A DNA stretch of 64,000 bases, taken from the NCBI RefSeq assembly GCF_000026365.1, contig NC_012996.1, forward strand, positions 186,001 through 250,000. Direction: 5' to 3'. How positions within the stretch are numbered: the first letter of the stretch is position 1; every line of letters begins with the position of its first letter. Under the pieces are notes generated by a model, which was not told where the DNA came from, ran no database searches, and saw only the letters and a program-made list of their open reading frames with translations. Positions 8,463-19,007 of the stretch are shown one piece after another. A program made the translations under genes and the position numbers. This DNA comes from Zygosaccharomyces rouxii (lineage: Eukaryota; Ascomycota; Saccharomycetes; Saccharomycetales; Saccharomycetaceae).

Positions 8463-10577
8463 ATGTACTACTGGAAGATATCGAAGTTTAAATTTGGTAA
8501 AAACAAAGATGATAAAGAAGCTGAGAAGGAAAAGGAAAAGGAGAAAAATGGTAACCATAAGAGTCATAATGGAGTTTTTCACCATCACAAAGATAGCTCG
8601 AGGCATAACGATGGAAATGATACGGTAAATGGCGACAACAACAATGAGATTGGTAGTATGAGACCAAGCTCAGAGAGAAAAGAAACCATTGTACCTTCGA
8701 ATTCATCGATTGCACCTGTACGTCTTTCGCACGATGCTTCTTCGACGTCATCTACGGTAAGAGAATCTAGTGGTGGTAGAAGTTCAGATGATGCATTTAA
8801 CAGTACTCCTGACACGCATCGCTCAGATGACCCTTCGCCGCCAGAAATCTCTATCACAGCACCAGCACAATCAACATCAACACCAGGGATTCTAACGATT
8901 AAAGTTTATAATGGTGATGGATTTACTCTACCTTTTCCTATAACTTCCAATGAACAGATCTTGGGTAAACTTCTAAGTTCAGGTGTTACTTCCAAGAGAT
9001 CAAGTCTTTCAGGTGAAGTGGATGGATTAGTCTCACAGCTATCGAGGATGCAATTACAAAATCAAGGTCCTGTGGATGAGAACCTTTTACCTGGTGATGT
9101 ATCTACGAGGTTCATTCCATCGACTATAATGTTACCGGGGTCTGAACATTTAAATCCACTACTCTATTTTACTATTGAATTCGATAATACTGTTGCCACA
9201 ATTGAACCTGAATATGGTTCAATGGTACAACCAGTCTTCAATAAAATATCCACATTTGATGTTACAAGGAAATTACCATACTTCAAAATCGACGTTTTCG
9301 CTAGAATACCTTCCATTCTTCTACCATCAAAGACGTGGCAACAAGAGATGGGCGCAAGAGATGAAAAATTAAGAGATATGTTTAACAAGATTAACACAAA
9401 TCAAGACATTCACTTAGATTCTTTCCTATTACCTGTGAATCTAAAGATCGATTCGGCTGCCAATATCAGACTTTATAACCATCATTGGGTAAGGCTTGAA
9501 AATGGTCTTGGTAACATCAACTTTAGCGTTGATTATAAACCCTCTAAAAACAAGTCTTTATCCATTGACGATTTTGATCTATTGAAGGTTATTGGTAAAG
9601 GTTCATTTGGTAAAGTTATGCAGGTTAAAAAGAAAGATACCCAGAAGGTTTATGCATTGAAAGCAGTTAGAAAATCGTATATCGTCTCCAAATCAGAAGT
9701 GACACATACTTTAGCCGAAAGAACGGTTCTGGCCCGTGTTGAATGTCCATTTATCGTTCCATTAAAGTTTTCATTCCAATCACAAGAAAAATTATATTTA
9801 GTGTTGGCATTTATCAATGGTGGTGAATTGTTTTATCACTTACAAAAAGAAGGTAGATTTGATTTATCTCGTGCAAGATTTTACACAGCAGAACTATTAT
9901 GTGCACTAGAGACCTTGCATGGATTGGATGTCATATATCGTGACTTGAAGCCCGAAAACATTTTATTAGATTATCAAGGACATATTGCACTTTGTGATTT
10001 CGGTTTATGCAAGTTAAACATGAAGGATAAAGATAAAACGGATACTTTCTGCGGTACACCTGAATATTTAGCGCCAGAATTATTGTTGGGTCAAGGCTAT
10101 TCTAAGATTGTTGACTGGTGGACCCTCGGTGTTCTGCTATATGAAATGCTGACGGGATTACCCCCATATTATGATGAAGATGTACCTAAAATGTACAAAA
10201 AAATTCTGCAGGAACCATTAAGATTCCCGGATGGATTTGATCATGATGCAAAGGATCTATTGATTGGTCTCTTGAGTCGTGACCCAAAAAGACGTCTTGG
10301 TTATCACGGTGCAGAAGAAATCAGGTCTCATCCTTTCTTTAGTCAACTATCATGGAAACGTTTGCTAATGAAAGGTTACATCCCACCATACAAGCCTCCT
10401 GTGAGTAGTGCTATGGATACGAGCAATTTTGATCAAGAATTTACAAGGGAGAAACCAATCGATAGTGTGGTTGACGAATACTTAAGCGAAAGCGTACAGA
10501 AACAATTTGGCGGCTGGACATATGTCGGCAACGAACAGTTGGGTAGTTCGATGATCCAGGGAAGGAGCATCAGATAG
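8463..10577 (+). CDS. YPK1: YPK1/YPK2 AGC-family protein kinase (SGK homologue)
   Basis: 704 residues. A low-complexity Lys/Glu/Asn/Ser-rich N-terminus (1-130) precedes the YPK-specific domain, then the catalytic domain from about 370: glycine loop GKGSFG, catalytic RDLKPEN, DFG and the activation segment TDTFCGTPEYLAPE. Its PDK1-type threonine is at about residue 528. The C-terminal tail has the turn-motif region and hydrophobic motif FGGWTY with Thr686, the TORC2 target site (T662 in S. cerevisiae Ypk1). In S. cerevisiae the kinase acts downstream of TORC2 and Pkh1/2 to control sphingolipid synthesis, flippase kinases and cell-wall integrity. It is one gene for the YPK1/YPK2 pair, directly after PGM2 as in both S. 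cerevisiae copies. Confidence 0.97.
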   Translation: MYYWKISKFKFGKNKDDKEAEKEKEKEKNGNHKSHNGVFHHHKDSSRHNDGNDTVNGDNNNEIGSMRPSSERKETIVPSNSSIAPVRLSHDASSTSSTVRESSGGRSSDDAFNSTPDTHRSDDPSPPEISITAPAQSTSTPGILTIKVYNGDGFTLPFPITSNEQILGKLLSSGVTSKRSSLSGEVDGLVSQLSRMQLQNQGPVDENLLPGDVSTRFIPSTIMLPGSEHLNPLLYFTIEFDNTVATIEPEYGSMVQPVFNKISTFDVTRKLPYFKIDVFARIPSILLPSKTWQQEMGARDEKLRDMFNKINTNQDIHLDSFLLPVNLKIDSAANIRLYNHHWVRLENGLGNINFSVDYKPSKNKSLSIDDFDLLKVIGKGSFGKVMQVKKKDTQKVYALKAVRKSYIVSKSEVTHTLAERTVLARVECPFIVPLKFSFQSQEKLYLVLAFINGGELFYHLQKEGRFDLSRARFYTAELLCALETLHGLDVIYRDLKPENILLDYQGHIALCDFGLCKLNMKDKDKTDTFCGTPEYLAPELLLGQGYSKIVDWWTLGVLLYEMLTGLPPYYDEDVPKMYKKILQEPLRFPDGFDHDAKDLLIGLLSRDPKRRLGYHGAEEIRSHPFFSQLSWKRLLMKGYIPPYKPPVSSAMDTSNFDQEFTREKPIDSVVDEYLSESVQKQFGGWTYVGNEQLGSSMIQGRSIR

Positions 10578-10890
10578 ACGTTATTATATATTAAAAGGGG
10601 GGAAGATCTTTACAAACAAATGAAATGAGATGAAAAACACTTTCAAATATATATGAACATATCTATAAATCAATTGCATTTTTTTTTATTACTATTGTTA
10701 TCGTTGAACGCTATTGAATAATTTTTTCTTGGCGCTAAAATTTTATCGTATGGAGCGATTCATTTTGAGGAGGAGAAAAAAAAGATTTAAGATGATGCTC
10801 ATCGCATCAGCTTCTTAAGTCATTTCACATACCATAACATCAGATCATTGAAGTGTTAACGATTAGTACGGGGGCGTTGGATCTAACACC
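10578..10890 (+). promoter_or_regulatory. RRN3 promoter with PAC element
   Basis: GCTCATCGC at 10797-10805 is the reverse complement of the PAC motif (GCGATGAGC), typical of genes for ribosome biogenesis and RNA polymerase I. A T-rich tract lies at about 10680-10735. The motif fits the RRN3 assignment. Confidence 0.6.
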
Positions 10891-12798
10891 ATGATGATGA
10901 TGGCTTTTGAAAATAGTGGTAAAAGACCTGGACAAGATTCCATGGGTCTCGAGTTAAAAAAGCGTAAAGTTGAGTTTGCTCTACCTGATGAGACTGATGA
11001 TGATAAGGAGTTTACTACAGAGATGTACAGAAGATTTTTGAAATCGGCTCTGGGTGATTTGGAAAAGGTATGATAATCAACTAAGCTAAATGCCACTCTC
11101 TTTTCTTTGCTGACAAGATTACTAACATAATTTCAGAATGACTCCTCACAGTTAGATATGGTTACTCATAGGGTTTCACAACCTGCTAATAGCGATAGTA
11201 GGATAAGTACAGAGAACTTAGGAATTTTACTTGACGTATTGGCCAAGAACATCAACAAAATTGACACATCCAAGGGGACACCACTGATACAATCTATTAT
11301 AAACTTTGAGAAATGGTGGGAATTACCACCATACACTCTAAGTAAATATATATTATTCATTAGAATTTTGTGTTCAAGCATACCCAAGTGGTGGCAAGAT
11401 GTTTCCATATCTCTTATATCAGGTTTCCACTTACCCCCAGAAAAGACTGAAAAGCATCATTCAATGTTGAAATATTTCTTACAAATGATTCCATCATCAA
11501 TGGGGTATATCGACGTTTATTTGGCCAAATTTTTCCCCAACAATAATGATACCAGTAAAAAATTGGTTAATTACATCTCAAACATTTTGACTTTGACAAC
11601 TTATTGTAAAGAATTACAATTTCAAGCTTGGTCATTGATAATGGAAAAAACAATTTCATTAGACGTTGCATTACAAAATGAATTGGATGAATTAGATGAT
11701 GATATAGACGATTTTGAAGAGAGTGAAGAAGAAGAGGAAGAAGATGATGATGAGGAAGAAGAAGAAGATGATGAAGAGGAAGAAGACGATGGCGATAGAA
11801 TCAAAAGCGTGCAAGATGAGGATGATGATAGCGACGAAGATGAAGATGCAATGGAAGGTGAAGAAGAGTACAATGTGGAAGTGTCACAGAGCATCAAAGA
11901 TCTGTCTACAAAATTGGATAATATTCTAACATTGGTTAGTAGTCGTCTTGGAAAAGATGTTACGCCTCAAAGTTTAATGACTGGTGAGGGAGTAACTATT
12001 TTCAATACTTTAACGACACTTTTCAAATCTCATGTTTTACCTACTTACTATACCAAATCAATTCAATACATTATGTTCCACATTTCTCAGCAACAGGCGG
12101 AACTAATGGATGCGTTTTTAGTAACACTAATAGACATATCGTTTTCACCAACAGAAACGTCGGAGAAAAAGATTAAATCATTACAGTATTTGGGATCTTA
12201 TATTGCCCGTGCTAAAAAATTATCAAGAACCCAAATAATATTTGTCGCCAGTTATCTAACATCTTGGTTGAATCGATACGTATTAGAACGTGAAGAAGAG
12301 GTCGATCAACCAGGTGGTATGGAAAGATTTAAACACTTCTACGCTGCATTCCAAGCATTATGTTACATTTTCTGCTTCAGATATCAAATGTTCAGAGATC
12401 CAGATGGTAGTTGGGAATGTGAATTGGATAAACTTTTCCCTCGAATGGTCATAACAAAATTCAATCCACTAAAATATTGCAATGAAAATGTGATGCTAAT
12501 GTTTGCTCGTATTGCACAACATGAGGATGTGGCATTCTGCTTCAGTATTATTGAGAATAATAATAACGAACGTCTAAGAGGTATTATAGGTAGAGGCGAT
12601 TCGAATCAAAAATCTTCATCTCAACCTGTAGCAGCATCGACATGGTCATTGGCTACTAGGCAACAGTTTATAGACCTACAGAGCTATTTCCCTTATGATC
12701 CATTATTTCTCAAACATTATAAACGTATGATGAAGGATTATTACATCGAATGGAGCGAAGCTGGTGGTGAATACGAAAGTGATGAATACGAGGATTGA
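10891..12798 (+). CDS. RRN3: RRN3, RNA polymerase I initiation factor (TIF-IA), one predicted intron
   Basis: Exon 1 is 10891-11067, exon 2 is 11137-12798; joined 612 residues (627 in S. cerevisiae). Exon 1 ends SALGDLEK and exon 2 opens NDSSQLDM, matching SALDDLDKNDSTQ of S. cerevisiae. The intron has donor GTATGA, perfect branch TACTAAC and acceptor TTTCAG. Rrn3 binds Pol I and core factor to make rDNA initiation possible. Highly conserved blocks include INFEKWWELPP and SLATRQQFIDLQSYFPYDPLFL. A long Asp/Glu tract at about residues 240-300 is the family's acidic loop. Four consecutive ATGs start the gene; the S. cerevisiae protein begins MMAFEN, so the third or fourth may also serve. Confidence 0.95.
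11068..11136 (+). other. Predicted intron of RRN3
   Basis: 69 nt with donor GTATGA (last base off consensus), TACTAAC at 11120-11126 and CAG ending at 11136. Without its removal the frame stops at once after DLEKV. Conserved protein sequence resumes exactly at the acceptor. Confidence 0.88.
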
Positions 12799-13098
12799 GG
12801 AACCAGGGAAAAAGATTGCATTTAGAAATTATAAGTACTATTATAATTTTAAATATAAATTTAATATTATGCATGCCTCTTATTTAGTACTACCGCTATA
12901 GTCGTGTCATGTGACTATTGGGGGGGTGAAAGGTCTATCAGCATAAGACAAGTTTCTTCAAGTCTCAACTTACCATTGAAAACTCTTGATAATACTAACT
13001 AGAGGCACATAGATAGTGAAAATAAGAGGTTCTGAGAAGTTGTAAGCCAAGTGATACGAAATCGTTAGGGGGCTCATTATAATACACATCCTACGATT
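12799..13098 (+). promoter_or_regulatory. RRN3-SSH4 intergenic region with Cbf1-type site
   Basis: An AT-rich stretch (12820-12890) precedes GTCATGTGAC, containing the Cbf1/CDEI-type CATGTGAC at 12908-12915. A TACTAAC at 12993-12999 has no donor in range. Probably the SSH4 promoter. Confidence 0.4.
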
Positions 13099-14814
13099 AT
13101 GTTTCTTCCGCTGGATGATGAGTCAGTTGTATCGTTTTACAAGACCGAGTTAGATGGCGTTAATGATCCATATCCAGGCCCGCCTATAGATGATTCTGGG
13201 ACTATCAGTCTAGCTTTTCTGATAAGTTTATCAGTGACTTTTGCTCTCTTGATGGTGGTACTTGTCGTTGTAGCGATTTATGTTACATTTTGTGGGGCAG
13301 ACGAAGCTGAATACGATGAAGAGACAGGCGCTGGTTCCCGTGGTAGTAATGGCGGATTACAAGCCTTTTTTTCAAAAAGACGTAGTGGTATCTTATTGGA
13401 CTCCAGCTTTACTTCACCCGGCCAGTTCGATGATGAAGCCGCTTTGCAACAACAAGAGGATCAAGAATTACCCCGTATGTCAGATTTTGAAGTTGAACTT
13501 TATAGGCATGCCAAAGAGTTTCAAAAGATGAACCCACCTAACGTTAAAGAATTTGGAACCTTTCTCAATGAAACGGATTTACAATTTATCAGAGATAGAG
13601 GTTTACAGAGTTACTTCTTTTTGCCCAGCATTAACGACAATACAGATGCAGACGGGAATTTTTTACCAAGTCTATTGGTGCAAGATAAATTGGATGTTAC
13701 TTTTACCAAATTTAATAAAAGCTCTTCCACTGTGCTAAATTACCCATTGCCTTTTAACAAAAAAGCTGCTGTTTATTTTGAAGTTAAAGTCTTTAAGCAC
13801 GTATCAGATTCAAATTCAATTTTCAGCATTGGGTTAACAACTTGTCCCTATCCTTATTTTAGAATTCCGGGTATGTCTATCTATTCGATCGCCTATGAAT
13901 CGACGGGGAAACTAAGAATAAACAACCCATTTACCCCAAGTACGTTATTACCAAAGTTACAGGAAGGTGATGTTGTTGGATTTGGTTATAGGTATAGAAC
14001 TGGAACTATATTCATTACGCATAACGGTAAGAAATTAATGGATGTTACTCAAAATGTGGGGATTGATTTGTTTATCAGTTTAGGATCAATGAATGGCGCC
14101 TTTACGAGAACTTACACTAGAGATGGTCTCCTAGAAGACCCCGATAACATTGAGTTGCGCAGTGCCCTAGCAGAAAACAGAGATATCGAACTACCGAAAG
14201 ATTTACAAAGAGTCCACGATGTTCGTCAAGAGGGTGATCTGCCCACTGATGAGGTTGAATTAAATGTGAACCTGGGCCAATTAGGATTTGTATTCGTGGA
14301 AGCCAATGTAAAGAAGTATGCGTTTGGTAGTTTGTTTGGTGAAATTGGTATACCGCCATCTTACAACGGCGCGGAGATTAAAAAAGATACAGTCTTACAA
14401 AAGGGCGAAGATCTACCACCTAAATATGCAGATGATGAAGATCCAGATTCATTTTTTGGTAATATCAATATTAATGTGGGAAACAGTGTTGAAAGATCAA
14501 GACAGCAGCAACAACTTGGACAGCGTGAAGAAGAGGAAGCCGAAGAATCACAGGACGAATGGCAACGGAATCAATCAGAAATATCAAGGATTGTTAATCC
14601 CAATACTAATACCAATACAAATGAAACGGGATACGAAAGGAATACTTCAGCTTATGACAGGGAACATAACCTAACCGACGAAGAGACGGAACCGCGAGCA
14701 AACGAAGAGGAACGTCCTCTGATTAAACAAAGCAAACCAACCAGCGGTTCCAGATCCAATGCTAAAAAGAAGAGAAACAAGAACAAGAATAAGAAGAAGA
14801 GGTCAAAGAAATAA
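13099..14814 (+). CDS. SSH4: SSH4/EAR1, membrane-anchored SPRY-domain adaptor of Rsp5
   Basis: 571 residues. One transmembrane segment at about 34-65 (TISLAFLISLSVTFALLMVV), then a SPRY domain (about 190-345; YFEVKVFKHVSDSNSIFSIG and VVGFGYRYRTGTIFITHNGKK). Two PPxY motifs follow, PPSY in GIPPSYNGAEI and PPKY in EDLPPKYADDE, expected to recruit the Rsp5 ubiquitin ligase. The tail is acidic then very basic (NAKKKRNKNKNKKKRSKK). In S. cerevisiae Ssh4 and Ear1 act in endosome/vacuole membranes to sort permeases into the multivesicular-body pathway. This is the single pre-duplication counterpart of that pair. Confidence 0.92.
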   Translation: MFLPLDDESVVSFYKTELDGVNDPYPGPPIDDSGTISLAFLISLSVTFALLMVVLVVVAIYVTFCGADEAEYDEETGAGSRGSNGGLQAFFSKRRSGILLDSSFTSPGQFDDEAALQQQEDQELPRMSDFEVELYRHAKEFQKMNPPNVKEFGTFLNETDLQFIRDRGLQSYFFLPSINDNTDADGNFLPSLLVQDKLDVTFTKFNKSSSTVLNYPLPFNKKAAVYFEVKVFKHVSDSNSIFSIGLTTCPYPYFRIPGMSIYSIAYESTGKLRINNPFTPSTLLPKLQEGDVVGFGYRYRTGTIFITHNGKKLMDVTQNVGIDLFISLGSMNGAFTRTYTRDGLLEDPDNIELRSALAENRDIELPKDLQRVHDVRQEGDLPTDEVELNVNLGQLGFVFVEANVKKYAFGSLFGEIGIPPSYNGAEIKKDTVLQKGEDLPPKYADDEDPDSFFGNININVGNSVERSRQQQQLGQREEEEAEESQDEWQRNQSEISRIVNPNTNTNTNETGYERNTSAYDREHNLTDEETEPRANEEERPLIKQSKPTSGSRSNAKKKRNKNKNKKKRSKK

Positions 14815-14844
14815 TGTGGAGGGTAAGTTGGCAGGTTCAACTAA

Positions 14845-14900
14845 ATACACACACACACACACGCACACGCACATATATATATATGTATATATATATATTG
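14845..14900. repeat. (CA)n/(TA)n compound microsatellite
   Basis: About 25 bp of CA/CACG repeats followed by about 30 bp of TA repeats with one GTA interruption. It lies in the 3' intergenic gap between convergent SSH4 and SRP21. Confidence 0.9.
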
Positions 14901-14938
14901 GTTACAGTATAATACAAACACGTTATGTTAAACACACA

Positions 14939-15391
14939 CTAACGCTTCTTCTTGTTCTTGCTCTTAGATTTCTTCTTCTTAGCGTCAGGTTTCGCAGAAG
15001 CACCGCTAGTCTCTTGCACAGCAGGAGGTACGTATTCCTTCACATCAGTATTAACCATTAGACTACTCAACCCGACGACATCTTTAACTCTTGACTGCTT
15101 TCTATGTCTCTTGGGTAGTTTTTTCAGTTTCTTAGTCCTTTCCACTTTACCAAGTGTTACTGTAACACCTCTAGGACCCAATGCACTCAACAATCTGGAG
15201 ACATCTTTACTCTTGCAAGTTTGGAATTTGTAATGACAGTTTAAATGTGGATTATGAGTCTTGAAACTAACTTGTGGCAATTGTGCAGGCAATCGATTCT
15301 TGTAGCTTATAGCGAATGTCGTCTGCGATGGATTAGCTTCAAACAGTCCGACACTCTGCGATATGAAACTATCAATGGGCTTCACAGACAT
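14939..15391 (-). CDS. SRP21: SRP21, signal recognition particle subunit (SRP9-like)
   Basis: 150 residues (167 in S. cerevisiae). The N-terminus MSVKPIDSFISQSVGLFEANPSQTTF and the block CKSKDVSRLLSALGPRGV match Srp21, the fungal SRP9 homologue that contacts the Alu domain of scR1 RNA in the cytosolic particle targeting proteins to the ER. The C-terminus is Lys-rich (KKKKSKSKNKKKR). Convergent with SSH4, as in S. cerevisiae YKL124W-YKL122C. Confidence 0.93.
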   Translation of the reverse strand: MSVKPIDSFISQSVGLFEANPSQTTFAISYKNRLPAQLPQVSFKTHNPHLNCHYKFQTCKSKDVSRLLSALGPRGVTVTLGKVERTKKLKKLPKRHRKQSRVKDVVGLSSLMVNTDVKEYVPPAVQETSGASAKPDAKKKKSKSKNKKKR

Positions 15392-15986
15392 GGGTCAAGA
15401 GTTGCTACGGCAGTTATAAAGCAGTCACTAGTCGTGTCAGTGACAAAACTTTCATTATAAAAGTGTCGAATCTTTTGTCGGTCGTTGAGAAGTTGCCTTT
15501 ATACTACAGGGCGAAGAATGAAAAAAATATTTAGGTACATAAGAGGATATGGACCGTTTCAAACTCTCTAAAAGCCGAATAGTTTCTGTAATAAGCGGTC
15601 AATTTTTCTTATCATCCATCACCGTCATTGTGATCAACAATAGTATTTGAATCTCCTGCACAATTTTTTCTCGTATATATATCTTCACATCTTTATAGTT
15701 CGCAGACTGGACTATCCATCGAGTAAGAGTTGCTCTTAGCAAAAGTTTCTCACTGACGTATCATTAAGATTTACTGACATTCGATATTTGTCGTGTTTTT
15801 CCACCAAGACTCCTTTAACAATATCTCTCCCTCTTAGGATTACTAGCCTCGTATTGAATCACCGGTTTTGGCGTTAGGACAAAGGTGTCAGGAGCCAATT
15901 ACCCTTAACGAAAGCGATATTTGATTCAACTAGGAATTAGTTTTGAAAGGGGCTAACTCATTGTGTGTTGGTATTTCAGATAGAAG
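15392..15986. promoter_or_regulatory. Divergent SRP21/DGR2 intergenic region
   Basis: About 600 bp, no gene seen. No motif stands out beyond a TATATATA near 15676 and a TATAAA near 15417 close to SRP21. Confidence 0.35.
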
Positions 15987-18629
15987 ATGAGATCGAATGG
16001 AATATCACACCATGAAGAAGAACTGAGTAAGCCAACCTTTGGGGAGAAATTCGGGCGTTCTTCAAAGGAATCAGACTTGAATTTGACATCAGATATGGGA
16101 AAGGGACATCATCGAAATCATCAAGAGAAATCTAATTTAAACCAGGAATTCCCAGCTGATCTACGACCACTAGGGTTTAAAAGACATGCAGATCCAGAAC
16201 TCTCCAAAACTCCAAAGCAACCACCAGCATCGTTAGCCAAGGTTAGAGAGAGACTGGTCAAGAACGGAGGATCGAATGGTGCAGCTAATGCAGGAACGAC
16301 GGAAAATATAATCAGAGGTGTGTTGGGGTTAATTGATAGAGATCAATTCGAGGAGTATTTGAAAAATCCTCCTTATATCAAATTGATGAAAAAGGGTAAA
16401 AACTTAAAACAGTTTAGAAGGTTATTCTTGGCGCAAGAATTGAGAATTCAAGGTGAAAATGTAAATGGGACTGTGCCGACGAAAGGTGAACAATCAGATT
16501 CAAAAGCGATCTGGGTTAATAAATTTAGTGTCAACGGGAAATATATGGCGGCTGGTAGTAAAGATGGATCTATATGGATCTGGAAAGTTTTGAGTAGCCC
16601 CGTTGAAAGGTGGGAAATGGATTACAAAGAGGAAATCCATGCAGCAGTCAAGAGGAAGACGTCAATTCTCCAGCAACACCACAATTCTAATCTGCCATCT
16701 AATGGATCTTCTTCCAATTTGTCTAAAAAGGGTCAAAAATTAGCTGAAAAAAACGGAAAGGAGACTGAAAAACTGTCTGAAAAATTGTCCGCCACTAACT
16801 TGTATGCTCCAGTTTTCAAACCTCAGCCTTATAGAATCTACAGAGAACATGGAAGTAGTGTTCTTGATTTGGATTGGTCCCAGAATGGATTCTTAGTGTC
16901 TGCGTCAATGGACAAAGCAGTGAAACTTTGGCATGTTGAACGTGAACAATCTTTAAAGACATTTCTTCATCCAGATTTCGTCACTTGCATCAAGTTTTAC
17001 CCTCTAGATGATAGATTCTTCGTGAGCGGTTGTTTAGATCATAAATGTCGAATGTGGTCCATTTTAGACGACGAAGTTATATTTGAATTCGATTGTGAAG
17101 ATCTGATCACTTCGATGGTTCTTACACCGGAAACTGGTGATTATACTATCCTCGGTACATTTAATGGTTACATTTACATCTTAGAGACCTATGGTTTACG
17201 TTTAGTGTCGTCTTTTCACGTCAAAGATAAGGAAACCCAAAACCATCATGTTTCCCAAGGGTTATCGCCAGGTTCTAAACATCATCATGGTCCGAGAGTC
17301 ACGTATTTACAATATTTTAAATCTCCTAATGATGAATCTTCAAAATTGATGACTGTTTCTAACGATTCTCGTGTACGAATTTTTGACCTGAAGACTAAGA
17401 AGTGCGTGGAGATATTAAGAGGTTTTGAATCCGGTGCATCTCAACATAGTGCCCAATTGGTCACTTCGAGTAGTCAAGCAATTGTCGTATCTGGAAGTAA
17501 TGATCATTGGGTATACGGTTGGAAGTTACAATCAGCAAGTATTCCAAGCGATAAATTACAAAGAAACGCTACTTCAAAACGTAGTGGATCCATAAAAAGA
17601 TCGGGTTCACTCAGAAATTTACTCAACAAGAACAAAAGTAAGACAGTGCCTGAATCATCGGGGACTGATTTTAAGAATGATAATAATGGTCGTCATAACC
17701 ATCGCACTCATAATCCATTAAACTTGAAAAACATCATTAAGCATGGTCATAATAATGGTTCCGACCAATACATTAAAAATAACTATTCCATTTCATTTCA
17801 TGCACACCATTCTCCTGTTACTACTGCTAACCTCGCACCACCAGAAACATCGAAAGCATTGTCACTTTCTAACGATTTAATTTGTGAATTGTCATCATTA
17901 TTGTATAAGAATGATGATGAGTTAGGCCTTGTGGGAATTTCTAAAAATCTCCAAAAGTCCAGTAATGATACTTCTGATGACTCAGATGTGGAACCAACTG
18001 ATTGGGATAGCAGCATTAATTTACCTAATGACCGTGTCGTGCCCAGCTCAATAGATGCTATTGGGACCATTTTGATCACAACAGATACGACTGGTCTCAT
18101 TAGAATTTTCAGAGCCGATATGCCATCTGCTATCCGTCGTAGAGTATTGAACAGATTGGAAAACCCACCCCAAAATGAAAACCCTCACAAAAATAAATCT
18201 GGTAGCACAGATTCACTAACAAGCATACAGAATGTGGCTAGGTCAAATAGTCTTAATGGCGGGATTAACGGGTTGAGTTCACCACAAACAGCTAACGGTC
18301 ACAATTCAAGCACATTTTCACCTCAAAGTGCAAGCGATTCCTTTAACCAACCCCGACCACCTTTAAGAAACCGTAGATCATGTTCAGTTTTTCGTAATGC
18401 TTTACTGAGTCAATCCAACACTAGCATCGCTTCGCTTAAAAGAAGCAGTTTGAGTTCTAACCCTGGAGAAGGTGATAGAGGGAGATCGAACAGTTCTGTG
18501 GGGCACAGGCTCCGTTGTGATGTTTGCGGTGGTACAAAGTTTAATCTACTGTCTCGCGGATCCTTTTCAGGTCGTGAAAATGGTTACTACTGTACAGATT
18601 GCAGTACCATGAATAATAGCTTTCGGTGA
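15987..18629 (+). CDS. DGR2: DGR2/YMR102C-type WD40 protein with C-terminal CxxC pair
   Basis: 880 residues. A disordered N-terminus is followed by WD40 repeats from about 170 (IWVNKFSVNGKYMAAGSKDGSIWIWK) through about 520 (SGSNDHWVYGWKL), interrupted by Ser/Asn/His-rich linkers, with a last repeat-like stretch near 690. The extreme C-terminus carries CDVCGG and, 22 residues after its second Cys, CTDC, a CxxC-x22-CxxC arrangement able to bind zinc. It is the single counterpart of S. cerevisiae YKL121W and YMR102C, whose functions are poorly known (2-deoxyglucose resistance phenotypes). Human WDR44-like proteins are the nearest general family. Function is not established. Confidence 0.88.
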   Translation: MRSNGISHHEEELSKPTFGEKFGRSSKESDLNLTSDMGKGHHRNHQEKSNLNQEFPADLRPLGFKRHADPELSKTPKQPPASLAKVRERLVKNGGSNGAANAGTTENIIRGVLGLIDRDQFEEYLKNPPYIKLMKKGKNLKQFRRLFLAQELRIQGENVNGTVPTKGEQSDSKAIWVNKFSVNGKYMAAGSKDGSIWIWKVLSSPVERWEMDYKEEIHAAVKRKTSILQQHHNSNLPSNGSSSNLSKKGQKLAEKNGKETEKLSEKLSATNLYAPVFKPQPYRIYREHGSSVLDLDWSQNGFLVSASMDKAVKLWHVEREQSLKTFLHPDFVTCIKFYPLDDRFFVSGCLDHKCRMWSILDDEVIFEFDCEDLITSMVLTPETGDYTILGTFNGYIYILETYGLRLVSSFHVKDKETQNHHVSQGLSPGSKHHHGPRVTYLQYFKSPNDESSKLMTVSNDSRVRIFDLKTKKCVEILRGFESGASQHSAQLVTSSSQAIVVSGSNDHWVYGWKLQSASIPSDKLQRNATSKRSGSIKRSGSLRNLLNKNKSKTVPESSGTDFKNDNNGRHNHRTHNPLNLKNIIKHGHNNGSDQYIKNNYSISFHAHHSPVTTANLAPPETSKALSLSNDLICELSSLLYKNDDELGLVGISKNLQKSSNDTSDDSDVEPTDWDSSINLPNDRVVPSSIDAIGTILITTDTTGLIRIFRADMPSAIRRRVLNRLENPPQNENPHKNKSGSTDSLTSIQNVARSNSLNGGINGLSSPQTANGHNSSTFSPQSASDSFNQPRPPLRNRRSCSVFRNALLSQSNTSIASLKRSSLSSNPGEGDRGRSNSSVGHRLRCDVCGGTKFNLLSRGSFSGRENGYYCTDCSTMNNSFR

Positions 18630-19007
18630 GCAAATCAAGCTGTTCCTCTTTTTTACTTATTATTATCTTATAATGAAGGTTACGAAATTATTCTAGACCC
18701 GATTATTCTCTTTCTTATGTGAATTACGATTTACTAGCCAATATAATCAGTACATAATTGTGTGCCTATGTGCATGATGATATTTGCATTATGTTCATGA
18801 TCGGATAGATGACTGATCCAACAATGACGAATTTTTTTTCACCGGCGCTCTAATGGTGAAAAATTTGGAGGCTCGAAGAGTCAACTCTAAGCTACATCAG
18901 AATACAGTTAACAGAATAAGCGTAACTCTTTCAAAGTAGCTAGAACATTGACAGCTTCTACACAGCACTGTAGATAATATACCTTTCGTATTCACATAGT
19001 ATTTATC
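18630..19007 (+). promoter_or_regulatory. DGR2-OAC1 intergenic region
   Basis: Contains AGAGTCAACTCT at about 18877, with a GAGTCA (Gcn4 half-site, TGACTC reversed). OAC1 is amino-acid-controlled in S. cerevisiae, so the site may matter. No full Leu3 site (CCGG-N2-CCGG) was found. No gene seen. Confidence 0.35.

Noticed and set aside
11622..11897. Minus-strand poly-serine frame
   Set aside because: Mirror image of the acidic Asp/Glu codon run of RRN3.
12840..12915. AT-rich stretch next to CATGTGAC (possible centromere CDEI/II)
   Set aside because: No CDEIII-like sequence on the far side of the AT-rich stretch; fits a Cbf1 promoter site.
12993..12999. TACTAAC upstream of SSH4 (possible leader intron)
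   Set aside because: No GTATGT-like donor between the RRN3 end and this site.
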